64,000 nt of DNA from Bradyrhizobium sp. Rc3b. GTDB lineage: Bacteria > Pseudomonadota > Alphaproteobacteria > Rhizobiales > Xanthobacteraceae. The stretch spans positions 124,001-188,000 of the forward strand of contig NZ_FOUS01000014.1 in assembly GCF_900114915.1 (NCBI RefSeq). Reading direction: 5' to 3'. Shown here piece by piece: positions 53,210 through 61,618 of the stretch. The notes beneath the pieces were generated by a model. That model was not told the DNA's origin. It did no database searches and saw only the letters and a program-made list of their open reading frames with translations. The position numbers and the translations under genes are program-made. The first letter of the stretch is position 1. Each line of letters opens with the position of its first letter.

Positions 53210-55048
53210 ATGCTCAAGCAACGCCCCTTCCTGATCGAGACACTGACGGCGATCGGCCTGATCGTGGCCCCCTTCGTGCTGCCCCATCTCGGCTTCGCGC
53301 CCAACACCGTGAACCGGATCCTGGTCTGGGGCCTGTTCGGCCTCGGCTTCGACATCCTGTTCGGATTCACCGGCCTGCTGTCGTTCGGCCAGTCCGCTTT
53401 CTACGGCACCGGCGGCTTCGTCGCGGCCTACCTCCTGACCCGCGCCGGCTTCGGCAACGTGCTGGGCGCGCTGATCATCGGCATGATCGCGGCGGCCGCG
53501 ACCGGCTATCTGATCGGCCTGATCGCGCTCCGCCGCACCGGCATCTACTTCGCCATGATCACGGTCGCGATCGCGGAAGTGTTTTTCTTCGTCGAGTTCA
53601 ATCCGCTCTCCGACTTCACCGGCGGCGAAAACGGCCTGCCGGGCGTGCCAACGCCGAGCTTCAATCTCGGCTTCACCACCCTCCACTTCACCAATGGCTG
53701 GTCGCTCTATCAATTCATCGCGCTGTGCTACTTCATCGGCGTCATCATCGCGCTGAGGATCGTGCGCTCGCCGGTCGGCGCCATTTTCAGCGCGATCCGC
53801 GACAATCCGCTGCGCGCCACCGCGGTCGGCCACAACATCCATGGCTACAAGCTGACTGCTTTCGTGATCGCAGCGGCCTATGCGGGGTTTGCCGGCGGCC
53901 TGCTCGGCGTGCTCCAGGCCTTCATGCCACCCGACGCGTTCACCTTCGACACGTCCGGCCAGCTCGTGATGCAGACCGCCATTGGCGGCCGCGGCACGCT
54001 GTTCGGGCCTCTGGTCGGCGCGACCGTTTGGCTCTTCCTTCAGGATTTCCTGCAATCCGCGCTGGGCTTGGGTGCCGCCTGGAAGCTGGTGCTTGGCGTC
54101 GTGTTCGTGCTGCTGGTCTGCTTCCTGCGCGGCGGCATCATCGGCGGTCTTGCGGACCTTTATCGCCTCCTCTCCGGCAGGCGTAAGCGGAGCGATACGG
54201 AGGCCGAGCCGGACACTGACACGACACTGCACCTAGCGCCCGCGCCGATGCAGGCCAAGGAGGTCGCGCACCCCGCTTATTCCGGGCCGATCCTGAAAGC
54301 CACCGGCCTCACCAAGCGCTATGGCGGCCTCGTCGCCAACAGCGACATCGATTTCAGTGTCAATCAGGGCGAGCTGCGCGGCATCATCGGCCCCAACGGC
54401 GCCGGCAAATCGACCTTCTTCAAGATGCTGACCTGCGAGATCGCGCCGACCTCCGGCCAGATCGTGTTCGAGGGACGTGACATCACGGGATTGAAGGTCA
54501 CCGAGGTTTGCCAGCTCGGGCTCACCAAGAGCTACCAGGTCAATCAGCTCTTCACCGGGCTGACGGTGCGGCAGAACCTGACGATTGCCGCGCTCGCCGA
54601 GCTGCGCGGCAAGTTCCGACTCGATCTCTTCCGCAAGCTCTCCAGCGTCAAAGGCCTGACCGAGCAGGTGGAGCATACGCTGGCGCTGGTCAACCTGACC
54701 CGCCGCGCCGACACGCCGGTCGCCGAACTCGCCTATGGCGAGAAGCGCCGGCTCGAGATCGGGCTCGCGCTCGCGACCTCGCCGCGCCTGCTGCTGCTCG
54801 ACGAGCCGCTCGCGGGCATGAGCCCGCGCGAGCGGGTCGAGACCGTCAAGCTGCTCAAATCGATCGCGCGCGGCCGCACCATGATCATCATCGACCACGA
54901 CATGGATTCGCTGTTCGAGCTGGTCGAGCGCGTCACGGTGCTTCAGGAGGGCAAGGTGCTGCTCGACGGCACGCCGGAGGAAATCCGGACCAACGCCGCG
55001 GTGCAGGAAGCCTATCTCGGCGGCGTGCACGGGGAGATCGCCGCATGA
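53210..55048 (+). CDS. LivM-LivG fusion: permease with C-terminal ATP-binding domain
   Basis: A 612-residue protein joining two normally separate transporter subunits. Residues 1 to about 320 are a LivM-type permease (ILFGFTGLLSFGQSAFYGTG, FSAIRDNPLRATAVGHNIHG). A linker of about 40 residues (RKRSDTEAEPDTDTTLHLAP) precedes a full LivG ATPase (about 362-612) with Walker A GPNGAGKSTFFK, signature ELAYGEKRRLEIGLAL and Walker B LLLLDEPLAGMS. The stop overlaps the next start by four bases. The fusion is in one continuous frame, so it is not a sequencing artefact by reading. Confidence 0.93.
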   Translation: MLKQRPFLIETLTAIGLIVAPFVLPHLGFAPNTVNRILVWGLFGLGFDILFGFTGLLSFGQSAFYGTGGFVAAYLLTRAGFGNVLGALIIGMIAAAATGYLIGLIALRRTGIYFAMITVAIAEVFFFVEFNPLSDFTGGENGLPGVPTPSFNLGFTTLHFTNGWSLYQFIALCYFIGVIIALRIVRSPVGAIFSAIRDNPLRATAVGHNIHGYKLTAFVIAAAYAGFAGGLLGVLQAFMPPDAFTFDTSGQLVMQTAIGGRGTLFGPLVGATVWLFLQDFLQSALGLGAAWKLVLGVVFVLLVCFLRGGIIGGLADLYRLLSGRRKRSDTEAEPDTDTTLHLAPAPMQAKEVAHPAYSGPILKATGLTKRYGGLVANSDIDFSVNQGELRGIIGPNGAGKSTFFKMLTCEIAPTSGQIVFEGRDITGLKVTEVCQLGLTKSYQVNQLFTGLTVRQNLTIAALAELRGKFRLDLFRKLSSVKGLTEQVEHTLALVNLTRRADTPVAELAYGEKRRLEIGLALATSPRLLLLDEPLAGMSPRERVETVKLLKSIARGRTMIIIDHDMDSLFELVERVTVLQEGKVLLDGTPEEIRTNAAVQEAYLGGVHGEIAA

Positions 55049-55743
55049 GCCTGATCGAGGTCAACGGCCTGAACAGCTATTACGGGGATTCCCACATCCT
55101 GTTCGACGTGGCCATGCACGTCGAACGTCACGAGGTGGTGGCGCTGCTCGGCCGCAACGGCGCCGGCAAGAGCACGACTCTGAAGAGCCTGATGGGCGTC
55201 GTGACGCCGCACAGCGGCAGCGTGAAATTCGACGGCATCGATATCGCCGGACGCAGGAGCCACAGAATCGCGCAGGCGGGCATGCAGCTCGTGCACGAGG
55301 AGCGGCGCATCTTCGGCAGCCTGTCGGTGGAGGAAAATATCGTCCTTGCCGGGTTCACCGCGCCGAAACGCTGGCCGCTCGACCGCATCTACGAGATGTT
55401 TCCGCGGCTGAAGGAGCGACGCAACAACCGCGGCACCGAGCTCTCCGGCGGCGAGCAGCAGATGCTCGCGATTGCGCGGGCGCTGGTGCGCGATCCCAAG
55501 ATCGTGCTGCTGGACGAGCCGTTCGAGGGGCTCGCGCCCGTCATCGTCCACGATCTCGTCAAGGCCTGCCGGGAGTTGGCGGCGGCCGGCCAGACCATCG
55601 TGCTGGTTGAGCAGAATTTGGCGGCGACGCTGGCGCTGGCGAGCCGGATCTACATCATCAACAACGGCCACATCGTGCACGAAGGTCCGGCGCAGGAGCT
55701 CAAGGCCCAGCCGGAGCTGCTGCAGCGCTATCTCGGCGTCTAG
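55045..55743 (+). CDS. ABC transporter ATP-binding protein, LivF type
   Basis: A 232-residue ATPase with Walker A GRNGAGKSTTLKS, Q-loop QAGMQLVHEERRIFGSLSV, signature LSGGEQQMLAIARALV, Walker B IVLLDEPFEGLAP and H-loop VEQNLAATLALA. It completes the transporter begun at 50884. It is coupled to the livMG fusion by an ATGA overlap. Confidence 0.93.
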   Translation: MSLIEVNGLNSYYGDSHILFDVAMHVERHEVVALLGRNGAGKSTTLKSLMGVVTPHSGSVKFDGIDIAGRRSHRIAQAGMQLVHEERRIFGSLSVEENIVLAGFTAPKRWPLDRIYEMFPRLKERRNNRGTELSGGEQQMLAIARALVRDPKIVLLDEPFEGLAPVIVHDLVKACRELAAAGQTIVLVEQNLAATLALASRIYIINNGHIVHEGPAQELKAQPELLQRYLGV

Positions 55744-55762
55744 CCACCCGCCGAGCTCAGGT

Positions 55763-56188
55763 TCAGCCGCCGAGCGCTGCGATCATCCGTTTGGCATGAT
55801 CGGCGAGCACGGCCATATCTTCCTTGCGGGTCTGCGCCGGCAAGAGGTCGACGCCGGCCCTGACAGGCATGACGTGCATGTGCAGGTGAAGCACCACCTG
55901 CCCGCTGGCCGGCTCGCTGAACTGCTGGAGGATAATACCCTCCGCGTCAAACGCCTTCATCGCCGCAATCGCGATTCGCTTGGCCGTCCGGGCGACGGCG
56001 GCAAGATCGTCCTCCGCAATATCCAGGATGCCGCGCGCCGGCGCCCGCGGAATCACCAGCGCGTGCCCGGGCACGCGCGGCATGATGTCGAGGAAGGCCA
56101 GGCTGCGCTCATCCCTGAAAACCTCGAAGCAGGGAATCTCGCCGCGCAGGACCTTTGCGAAGACGTTCTGATCGTCATAGGCCGTCAT
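55763..56188 (-). CDS. HIT family protein
   Basis: A 141-residue histidine-triad nucleotide hydrolase. The triad is VVLHLHMHVMPV with His residues in HLHMH, and VFAKVLRGEIPCFEVFRDE and FLDIMPRVPGHALVIPR are typical of HinT/HIT. Such enzymes cleave nucleotide phosphoramidates. Start ATG 56188. It is divergent from prmC and convergent with the livF gene, with 19 bases between stops. Confidence 0.9.
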   Translation of the reverse strand: MTAYDDQNVFAKVLRGEIPCFEVFRDERSLAFLDIMPRVPGHALVIPRAPARGILDIAEDDLAAVARTAKRIAIAAMKAFDAEGIILQQFSEPASGQVVLHLHMHVMPVRAGVDLLPAQTRKEDMAVLADHAKRMIAALGG

Positions 56189-56266
56189 GGACCCCTCCAC
56201 GCTCGCGAGGCGCGATCAAACGCGCTCCTTTCCGTTGACGCAAGCGAGCCGGCCGATCTATCCACG

Positions 56267-57175
56267 ATGCCAGGCAGGATGGCTCCATTGGCGACAAATA
56301 TCTATCCCGGACATAATGTCGAGAGTGCCCGGCGCGCGCTTGCGGCACGGCTGCAAGCGGCCGGCATCGAGGAGGCGGCCCTCGATGCGCGCCTGCTCGT
56401 CGGCGCCGCGCTGGAGCTCGATCTGACCGGCATGGTGACGCAGGCATCGCGACAACTCACGCCTGAGGAGACCACGCAGCTCGAACGATACGCGCAACGC
56501 CGGCTCGCGCATGAGCCGGTCGCCCGCATTCTCGGCGTGCGAGACTTCTGGGGCATGCCGTTGCGGTTGTCCGAGGCGACGCTGGTACCGCGGCCGGATA
56601 CCGAGACCGTCGTCGAACTGGCGCTCGAGATCTTCCGCGAGCTGGCGATATCGGGCCGGCGCCCGCGAATCGCCGATATCGGCGTCGGATCGGGCGCCAT
56701 TCTGCTCGCATTGCTGTGGGAGATTCCCGACGCGTTCGGCGTCGGTACCGATGTCAGCCCGACGGCGCTCGATACGGCGCGCGACAATGCGGCCGCCCTC
56801 GGCCTCGGCGGCCGCGCAGGCTTCGTCGCCTGCTCCTATCTGACGGCGCTGCGCGGTCCGTTTGACCTCATCGTTTCGAACCCGCCCTATATTCCTTCCG
56901 CCGAAATCCCGAGACTGAGCATCGAGGTGCGCGACCACGATCCGCATCTGGCGCTCGACGGCGGCAATGACGGATATGACGCCTATCGCGCTCTCATCCC
57001 GCAGGCGGCCGAGCGTCTCGCCCCCGGCGGAGCGCTGATCGTCGAGGCCGGACAGGGGCAGGCCAGAAATATTGAAACCTTGATGATAGCTGGCGCGTTA
57101 ACGGTGGACAGGCCACCCAAGGCCGACCTGGCGGGCATTCCGCGGGCCGTTTCGGCCCGAAAAATGCCCCCATAA
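56267..57175 (+). CDS. prmC: Release factor glutamine methyltransferase
   Basis: A 302-residue methyltransferase that modifies the GGQ glutamine of RF1/RF2. An N-terminal helical domain is followed by LVPRPDTETVVELALEI, the SAM motif IADIGVGSGAILLALL, and the catalytic NPPYIPSAEIPRL with NPPY at residues 205-208. The last residues (PPKADLAGIPRAVSARKMPP) replace the usual ending but are plausible. In most relatives I remember, prmC directly follows prfA; here the two are separated. Confidence 0.94.
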   Translation: MPGRMAPLATNIYPGHNVESARRALAARLQAAGIEEAALDARLLVGAALELDLTGMVTQASRQLTPEETTQLERYAQRRLAHEPVARILGVRDFWGMPLRLSEATLVPRPDTETVVELALEIFRELAISGRRPRIADIGVGSGAILLALLWEIPDAFGVGTDVSPTALDTARDNAAALGLGGRAGFVACSYLTALRGPFDLIVSNPPYIPSAEIPRLSIEVRDHDPHLALDGGNDGYDAYRALIPQAAERLAPGGALIVEAGQGQARNIETLMIAGALTVDRPPKADLAGIPRAVSARKMPP

Positions 57176-57637
57176 AAGCCGGATTGGCTTGCAAAAAGCT
57201 CTTGGAATATCCCTTGGGAACGACTACGTTCCGATCAACACATCGGTGCCGGCCCCGTAGACCTACGGGCGAAAGCCGGGCTCTCGGGCGAGAGCTTTAC
57301 TGATAAAGGTTCCAAGCCGCAGGTCCTGTGAAGCGCGATAGCCAGTGGAGCTGCGCTGCTCTCCGACCGCAAAAGTGAACGAAAGCCTGATATTGCGCTT
57401 GAAGACTTACGCAACACAGCTGGGCTTGTTTCGGCAGGCAAAATGAATGGGTTCGCTGGCGATCAGTGCTGGCGGGTGGGGAACGCGTCCTTGTTGAACG
57501 CGACGGTCGACGAACATCGGCAGGGTTCGATCCGCTCTTGCGCGCGGTGCGCGCGAGCGATGTGAACCGCTGTCACCAGGTCACTCCTGGCAATCAGTAA
57601 TGCGTGCAACGTTTAGGGCTGGAATTAAAGGCAGGAC
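57176..57637 (+). other. Long structured region upstream of DUF4167 gene
   Basis: A 462-base gap without a supported gene. Perfect stem-loops follow one another: GGAACG-ACTA-CGTTCC (57216-57231), CCCGTA-GACC-TACGGG and GCTCTC-GGGC-GAGAGC. Further possible pairings include GAGC-TGCGCT-GCTC. It may be a structured leader or an independent small RNA. No tRNA or tmRNA pattern could be completed. Confidence 0.45.
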
Positions 57638-58426
57638 ATGAGAAACGGTCAGAACAAGCAGCGGATGCGCAACCGCAACAATAACAATAACAACAACAAC
57701 CGGCGCAGCCAGAACCCGATGACCCGGGTCTACGAGTCCAACGGACCCGACATCAAGATCCGCGGCACCGCCTCGCACATCGCTGAAAAGTATCTCCAGC
57801 TCGCACGCGACGCGCGCTCCTCCGGCGACCCCGTTGCAGCCGAGAACTACTACCAGCACGCCGAGCATTATTTCCGCCTGATCGCCGCGGCCCAGGAACA
57901 GTTCCGCCAGAACCAGCAGCCGCGCGGTGACGAGCCGATCAGCAGCAATAGCGACGACGGCGACGACGACGGCGAGAATTTCTCGAATTTCGGCCAGGAG
58001 CCGGGCTTCGTCCCGCAGCCGCAACAGCAGCAGCCCTTCGCGCGCGACCGCGACGGCCAGCGCGATCATCATCAGCGTGATCATCAGCAGCGCGACAACC
58101 AGCCCTATCAGCGCGATCAGCAGCAGCCGCGCGAGCACCGCGAGCGCGACCATCGCCCGCAGCCGCAATATCAGCCCCAGCCGCAACCGCAGAATCAGCC
58201 GCAGCCCGTCGTCACCGACGCCGGCAGCGTCGATCGCCTGCCCTCCTTCATCACCGGCGCGCAGCCGCAGGTGAATGGCGGCGCGAATGGCGGCCAGGCC
58301 GGTTTCGAGGGCGGAGCCGGCGGTGGCGAACGCTATCCGCGCCGGCGGCGCCGGCCGCATGGCCCGCGCCCCGAGCGCGAAGCAGCTCCAGCCGCATCCG
58401 GCGATGATCTTGCGCCCAGCGAGTAA
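57638..58426 (+). CDS. DUF4167 protein with poly-Asn and Gln/His-rich segments
   Basis: A 262-residue protein. After a short basic start comes RNRNNNNNNNNRRSQNP, then the conserved DUF4167 core at about residues 30-88 (YESNGPDIKIRGTASHIAEK, LARDARSSGDPVAAENYYQH). The rest is hydrophilic, rich in Gln, Asp, Arg and His (DHHQRDHQQRDNQPYQRD). The core is common in alphaproteobacteria, function unknown; RNA binding is an inference from the basic, disordered make-up. A strong terminator follows the stop. Confidence 0.88.
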   Translation: MRNGQNKQRMRNRNNNNNNNNRRSQNPMTRVYESNGPDIKIRGTASHIAEKYLQLARDARSSGDPVAAENYYQHAEHYFRLIAAAQEQFRQNQQPRGDEPISSNSDDGDDDGENFSNFGQEPGFVPQPQQQQPFARDRDGQRDHHQRDHQQRDNQPYQRDQQQPREHRERDHRPQPQYQPQPQPQNQPQPVVTDAGSVDRLPSFITGAQPQVNGGANGGQAGFEGGAGGGERYPRRRRRPHGPRPEREAAPAASGDDLAPSE

Positions 58427-58453
58427 GTCTCTTCTGATCGACTGATCTGGAAT

Positions 58454-58485
58454 CGTCCCGGCCTCGCCGGGACGATTTTGTTTTT
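58454..58485 (+). terminator. Rho-independent terminator after DUF4167 gene
   Basis: A nine-base perfect stem CGTCCCGGC-CTC-GCCGGGACG followed by ATTTTGTTTTT. The best classical terminator in the window; it begins 28 bases after the stop codon. Confidence 0.9.
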
Positions 58486-58516
58486 GACGACCACCGGTCG
58501 CGACAACGCTTGTGAC

Positions 58517-59263
58517 CTAGCTGCGCGTCGCCGTCGTCGAGGACGGGACCAGCACGGGCTTCGCGAGCGACGGAATCAGCCGTGCCCGCTCGCGCTTGGC
58601 AGGGATCGCGCGGTAGACCTGCTTGGTCGCCTCCACGATATGGACGCCGGCAAAGGGCAGCGACAATGCCGCACCGGCGCGCTCCCACATCTGCGCCGAT
58701 TTCAGCACCCAGCCGCCGGCATAGGGCGGCATGAACAGCGCCTCGCCCCAGGCGGTCGGCGTGAACCAGGTTTGGCGCAGCAGGTCGGTGATCTGCGAGC
58801 GCGAATAGGGCCGGCCGTGACCGAACGGCGTGCTGTCGGTACGGGTCCACACCCCGCGCCGGTTCGGGATCACCGCGATCACGCGCCCGGACGGCGACAG
58901 CACGCGCCATACCTCGCGCAGCAGCGCGGCCGGATCGTCCGACATCTCCAGCGCGTGGACCAGCAGGATGCGGTCGACCGCGGCGTCGGGGAGCGGCAGC
59001 GAGAATTCGTCGACCAGCGAGGCCAGCGCCGGCCGTCCCGTGGGCCATTTCAGGACGCCCTGGGCCGCCGGCATGAAGGCGAGGCAGCGCTCGGCGTCTT
59101 CGCGGAACAACCCCAGATAGGGCGTGGGATAGCCGAGGCCGAGCACGCGCTGGCCTGCCGCCCTCGGCCAGCGTTCCCTGATGCCGCGATTGATCATTTG
59201 CCGCGCCACGATCCCGAGGCGGCGGGAATAGAACTCGCGGAGGTCGACGACGTCGATGGTCAT
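58517..59263 (-). CDS. SAM-dependent methyltransferase
   Basis: A 248-residue class I methyltransferase. The SAM-binding glycine motif is VLGLGYPTPYLGLF, in an unusual form, and a later acidic/loop part is DRILLVHALEMSDDPAALLREVWRVLSPSGRVIAVIPNRRG. The C-terminus contains LPFAGVHIVEATKQVYRAIP. The substrate is unknown. It is divergent from gloB with 108 bases between. Confidence 0.82.
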   Translation of the reverse strand: MTIDVVDLREFYSRRLGIVARQMINRGIRERWPRAAGQRVLGLGYPTPYLGLFREDAERCLAFMPAAQGVLKWPTGRPALASLVDEFSLPLPDAAVDRILLVHALEMSDDPAALLREVWRVLSPSGRVIAVIPNRRGVWTRTDSTPFGHGRPYSRSQITDLLRQTWFTPTAWGEALFMPPYAGGWVLKSAQMWERAGAALSLPFAGVHIVEATKQVYRAIPAKRERARLIPSLAKPVLVPSSTTATRS

Positions 59264-59371
59264 GACGGCAATGTAACATGCACGAGACCGCCGCCGCGCG
59301 CGGAATATTGCATTGCCTGCGCAACGTTAACGCCATATTTGTCTGGCGGGGCTGAGCCCGATGGAGATGAC

Positions 59372-60139
59372 ATGGCCGCCGAAATTCGTACTTTCACCTG
59401 TTTAAACGACAATTTCGGCTATCTGATCCACGATGTGGAAACCAAGGCGACGGCGTCGATCGACGCGCCTGAGGCCGGCCCCATCCTGGCGGCGCTGGAG
59501 CGCGAGGGCTGGCAGCTCACCGACATCCTGATCACCCATCATCACGGCGATCATGTCGGCGGGGTCGCCGAACTCAAGCAGAAATACAAATGCCGCGTCG
59601 TCGCGCCGCACGACAAGACCACGAAGATTGCGGACGTCGATCTGCGTGTCGCCAATGCCGACGTCGTCAAGATCGGCAATTTGCTGGCGCGCGTGCTGGA
59701 GACGCCGGGTCACACGCTCGACCACATCTCCTACGTGTTCGACACCGAGAAGACGGTGTTCGCCGCCGACACGCTGTTCTCGATCGGCTGCGGCCGCGTG
59801 TTCGAGGGCACCTATCCGATGATGTGGGATTCGCTTCTGAAGCTGCGTGCCCTGCCCGACGACTTCAAGCTCTATTGCGGCCACGAATACACGGCCTCCA
59901 ACGTCAAGTTTGCGCTCACCGTCGATCCCGACAATGCGGCGCTCCAGGCGCGCGCAGCGGAGGTGACGAGGCTCCGGGCCGAGAACAAGCCGACCATTCC
60001 CACGCTGCTTGGCGACGAGAAGCGGGCCAACGTGTTCCTGCGCGCCGATGAGCCGCAGGTCGCGGCGAGGCTGCACATGAAGGGCGCGGATGCCGCCGCG
60101 GTGTTCGGCGAGCTGCGCGAGCGCAAGAACAAGTCCTGA
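59372..60139 (+). CDS. gloB: Hydroxyacylglutathione hydrolase (glyoxalase II)
   Basis: A 255-residue metallo-beta-lactamase-fold enzyme that hydrolyses S-lactoylglutathione to D-lactate and glutathione. The metal motif THHHGDHVGG begins at about residue 55 (His56, His58, Asp60, His61). TPGHTLDHISYVF, FAADTLFSIGCGRVFEGT and YCGHEYTASN are the other ligands and the glutathione-site elements. Length is normal. The start ATG 59372 is chosen by family match. Confidence 0.95.
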   Translation: MAAEIRTFTCLNDNFGYLIHDVETKATASIDAPEAGPILAALEREGWQLTDILITHHHGDHVGGVAELKQKYKCRVVAPHDKTTKIADVDLRVANADVVKIGNLLARVLETPGHTLDHISYVFDTEKTVFAADTLFSIGCGRVFEGTYPMMWDSLLKLRALPDDFKLYCGHEYTASNVKFALTVDPDNAALQARAAEVTRLRAENKPTIPTLLGDEKRANVFLRADEPQVAARLHMKGADAAAVFGELRERKNKS

Positions 60140-60162
60140 AGAACAAATCCTGACTGGAATCG

Positions 60163-60585
60163 ATGCCGACTGCAGCCGAGATCATCGCGCGCCTCGAACT
60201 CCGTCCGCATCCCGAGGGCGGCCATTATCGCGAGACATTTCGCGACCAGACCACTGATGCCAACGGGCGTTCGCGCTCGACCCTGATCTACTTCCTGCTG
60301 GCACGCGGCGAGCGTTCGCACTGGCATCGCGTCGATGCGGTCGAGACGTGGCACTATTACGCCGGCAGTCCCTTGATGCTGCGCATCGCCCATGACGGCT
60401 GCTCGCAGCACCATGTGCGGCTCGGCACTGACCTTGCGAATGGAGACCGGCCGCAGGCGATCGTGCCGGCACAGGCCTGGCAATCGGCGGAGACGACGGG
60501 CGAGTGGACGCTGGTCGGCTGCACCGTGGCCCCGGCGTTCGAGTTCGCAGGCTTCGAGCTCGCGCCGCAGGGCTGGGAGCCGTAG
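60163..60585 (+). CDS. DUF985/cupin-type protein
   Basis: A 140-residue single-domain cupin of the DUF985 type. It has ELRPHPEGGHYRETFRD, IYFLLARGERSHWHRVDAVETWHYYAGSPL (metal-like His residues in a cupin motif) and VGCTVAPAFEFAGFEL. A metal-dependent small-molecule enzyme or binding protein is likely; the substrate is unknown. It lies 23 bases after gloB and is probably cotranscribed. Confidence 0.85.
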   Translation: MPTAAEIIARLELRPHPEGGHYRETFRDQTTDANGRSRSTLIYFLLARGERSHWHRVDAVETWHYYAGSPLMLRIAHDGCSQHHVRLGTDLANGDRPQAIVPAQAWQSAETTGEWTLVGCTVAPAFEFAGFELAPQGWEP

Positions 60586-60634
60586 GGCCAACTGACATTT
60601 CGGGGCATCGCATGCAGCATCGAGCCCGGAATGA

Positions 60635-61504
60635 TCATCGCTTCCGCAGCACCATATCCTTCGCCGCAATCAGGCCGCCGCCGGCAATCAGGATTGCGGC
60701 AATGGCGATGTTGGCGCTGGCCTTGGCAAATCCGGCGGCGATGAGGAAGCCGGTCGAGAGCAGCGGCGTCGCGTAGGAGGCGGCGCCGAGCACGCGGATG
60801 TCACCGCGCTTCATGCCGATGTCCCAGGCGTAGAACGCGGCACCGACGGGACCGATGCCCAGCGCGATCACCGAGAGCCATTGCAGCGTGGTCTCCGGCC
60901 AGACGGTGGTCTCGAGCAGGCCGTGCATCAGCGCGGCAAGCACGGCGGTGGCCAGGCAGAATCCAGCGACCGCATCGGTCGGAACGGCCTTGAGCCGGCG
61001 CGACAGCACCGAATAGGCCGCCCAGACGAACGCAGCGATGAAGGCCGCGGCCAATCCCGGCACCTGCCCGGCCGCGAAGCCGGAGGTGTTGCCGGCGAAC
61101 AGCAGCACGGTGCCGACGAGGCCGAGCACCGCGCCGATGATGTGATGAGGCGCGAGCCGCTCGCCCGGCAGGAAGGACGAGAACAGCACGATCAGCAGCG
61201 GCCACAGATAATTCAGCAGGCCGGCTTCGGCCGGCGGCGCAAAGCGCAGCGCGAGAAAATACAGTGCGTGATAGCCGAACAGGCCGCCGACGCCGACGGC
61301 CCAGACGGCCAGCGGCTGACGCAGGCTCTTCGCCGCCTCGCCGCGGCCGATCCAGGTGAACAGGCCGACCAGGCCGCCGATCGCGAAGGTCATCGCGGCG
61401 AGCTGGAACGCCGGGATCCTTCCAGTCGCCACCGTCATTACCGACAGCAGCGACCACATCAGGATCGCGGTCAATCCGATCAGCGTGGCTGTGCGCGGGG
61501 TCAT
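60635..61504 (-). CDS. DMT family transporter (EamA)
   Basis: A 289-residue permease with ten likely membrane helices and two EamA repeats (WSLLSVMTVATGRIPAFQLAA, LLNYLWPLLIVLFSSFLPGERL, and YAWDIGMKRGDIRVLGAASYATPLLST). Substrate unknown. It lies downstream of phbB on the same strand, 114 bases after that gene's stop. Confidence 0.87.
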   Translation of the reverse strand: MTPRTATLIGLTAILMWSLLSVMTVATGRIPAFQLAAMTFAIGGLVGLFTWIGRGEAAKSLRQPLAVWAVGVGGLFGYHALYFLALRFAPPAEAGLLNYLWPLLIVLFSSFLPGERLAPHHIIGAVLGLVGTVLLFAGNTSGFAAGQVPGLAAAFIAAFVWAAYSVLSRRLKAVPTDAVAGFCLATAVLAALMHGLLETTVWPETTLQWLSVIALGIGPVGAAFYAWDIGMKRGDIRVLGAASYATPLLSTGFLIAAGFAKASANIAIAAILIAGGGLIAAKDMVLRKR

Positions 61505-61518
61505 TGACGAAGGCTCTG

Positions 61519-61557
61519 AGGACAACGATGCCCGGCACGAGGCCGGGCATTGTCGTC
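61519..61557 (-). terminator. Hairpin after phbB
   Basis: ATGCCCGGC-ACGAG-GCCGGGCAT forms a nine-base stem, extendable outward with a few mismatches (GACAACG with TGTCGTC). It lies between the phbB stop and the next gene on the same strand. No T-run follows in the direction of transcription. Confidence 0.5.
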
Positions 61558-61618
61558 TTCACTATCGCCTTGTCGCGCCTGAAGCTACAGGCTTTTGACC
61601 TGAAGACCTGGCGCCCTA

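Noticed and set aside
57500..57560. tRNA- or tmRNA-like T-arm (GGGTTCGATCC) upstream of DUF4167
   Set aside because: The flanking bases do not form the required five-base stem, no acceptor stem or CCA end is present, and no tag-peptide frame was found.
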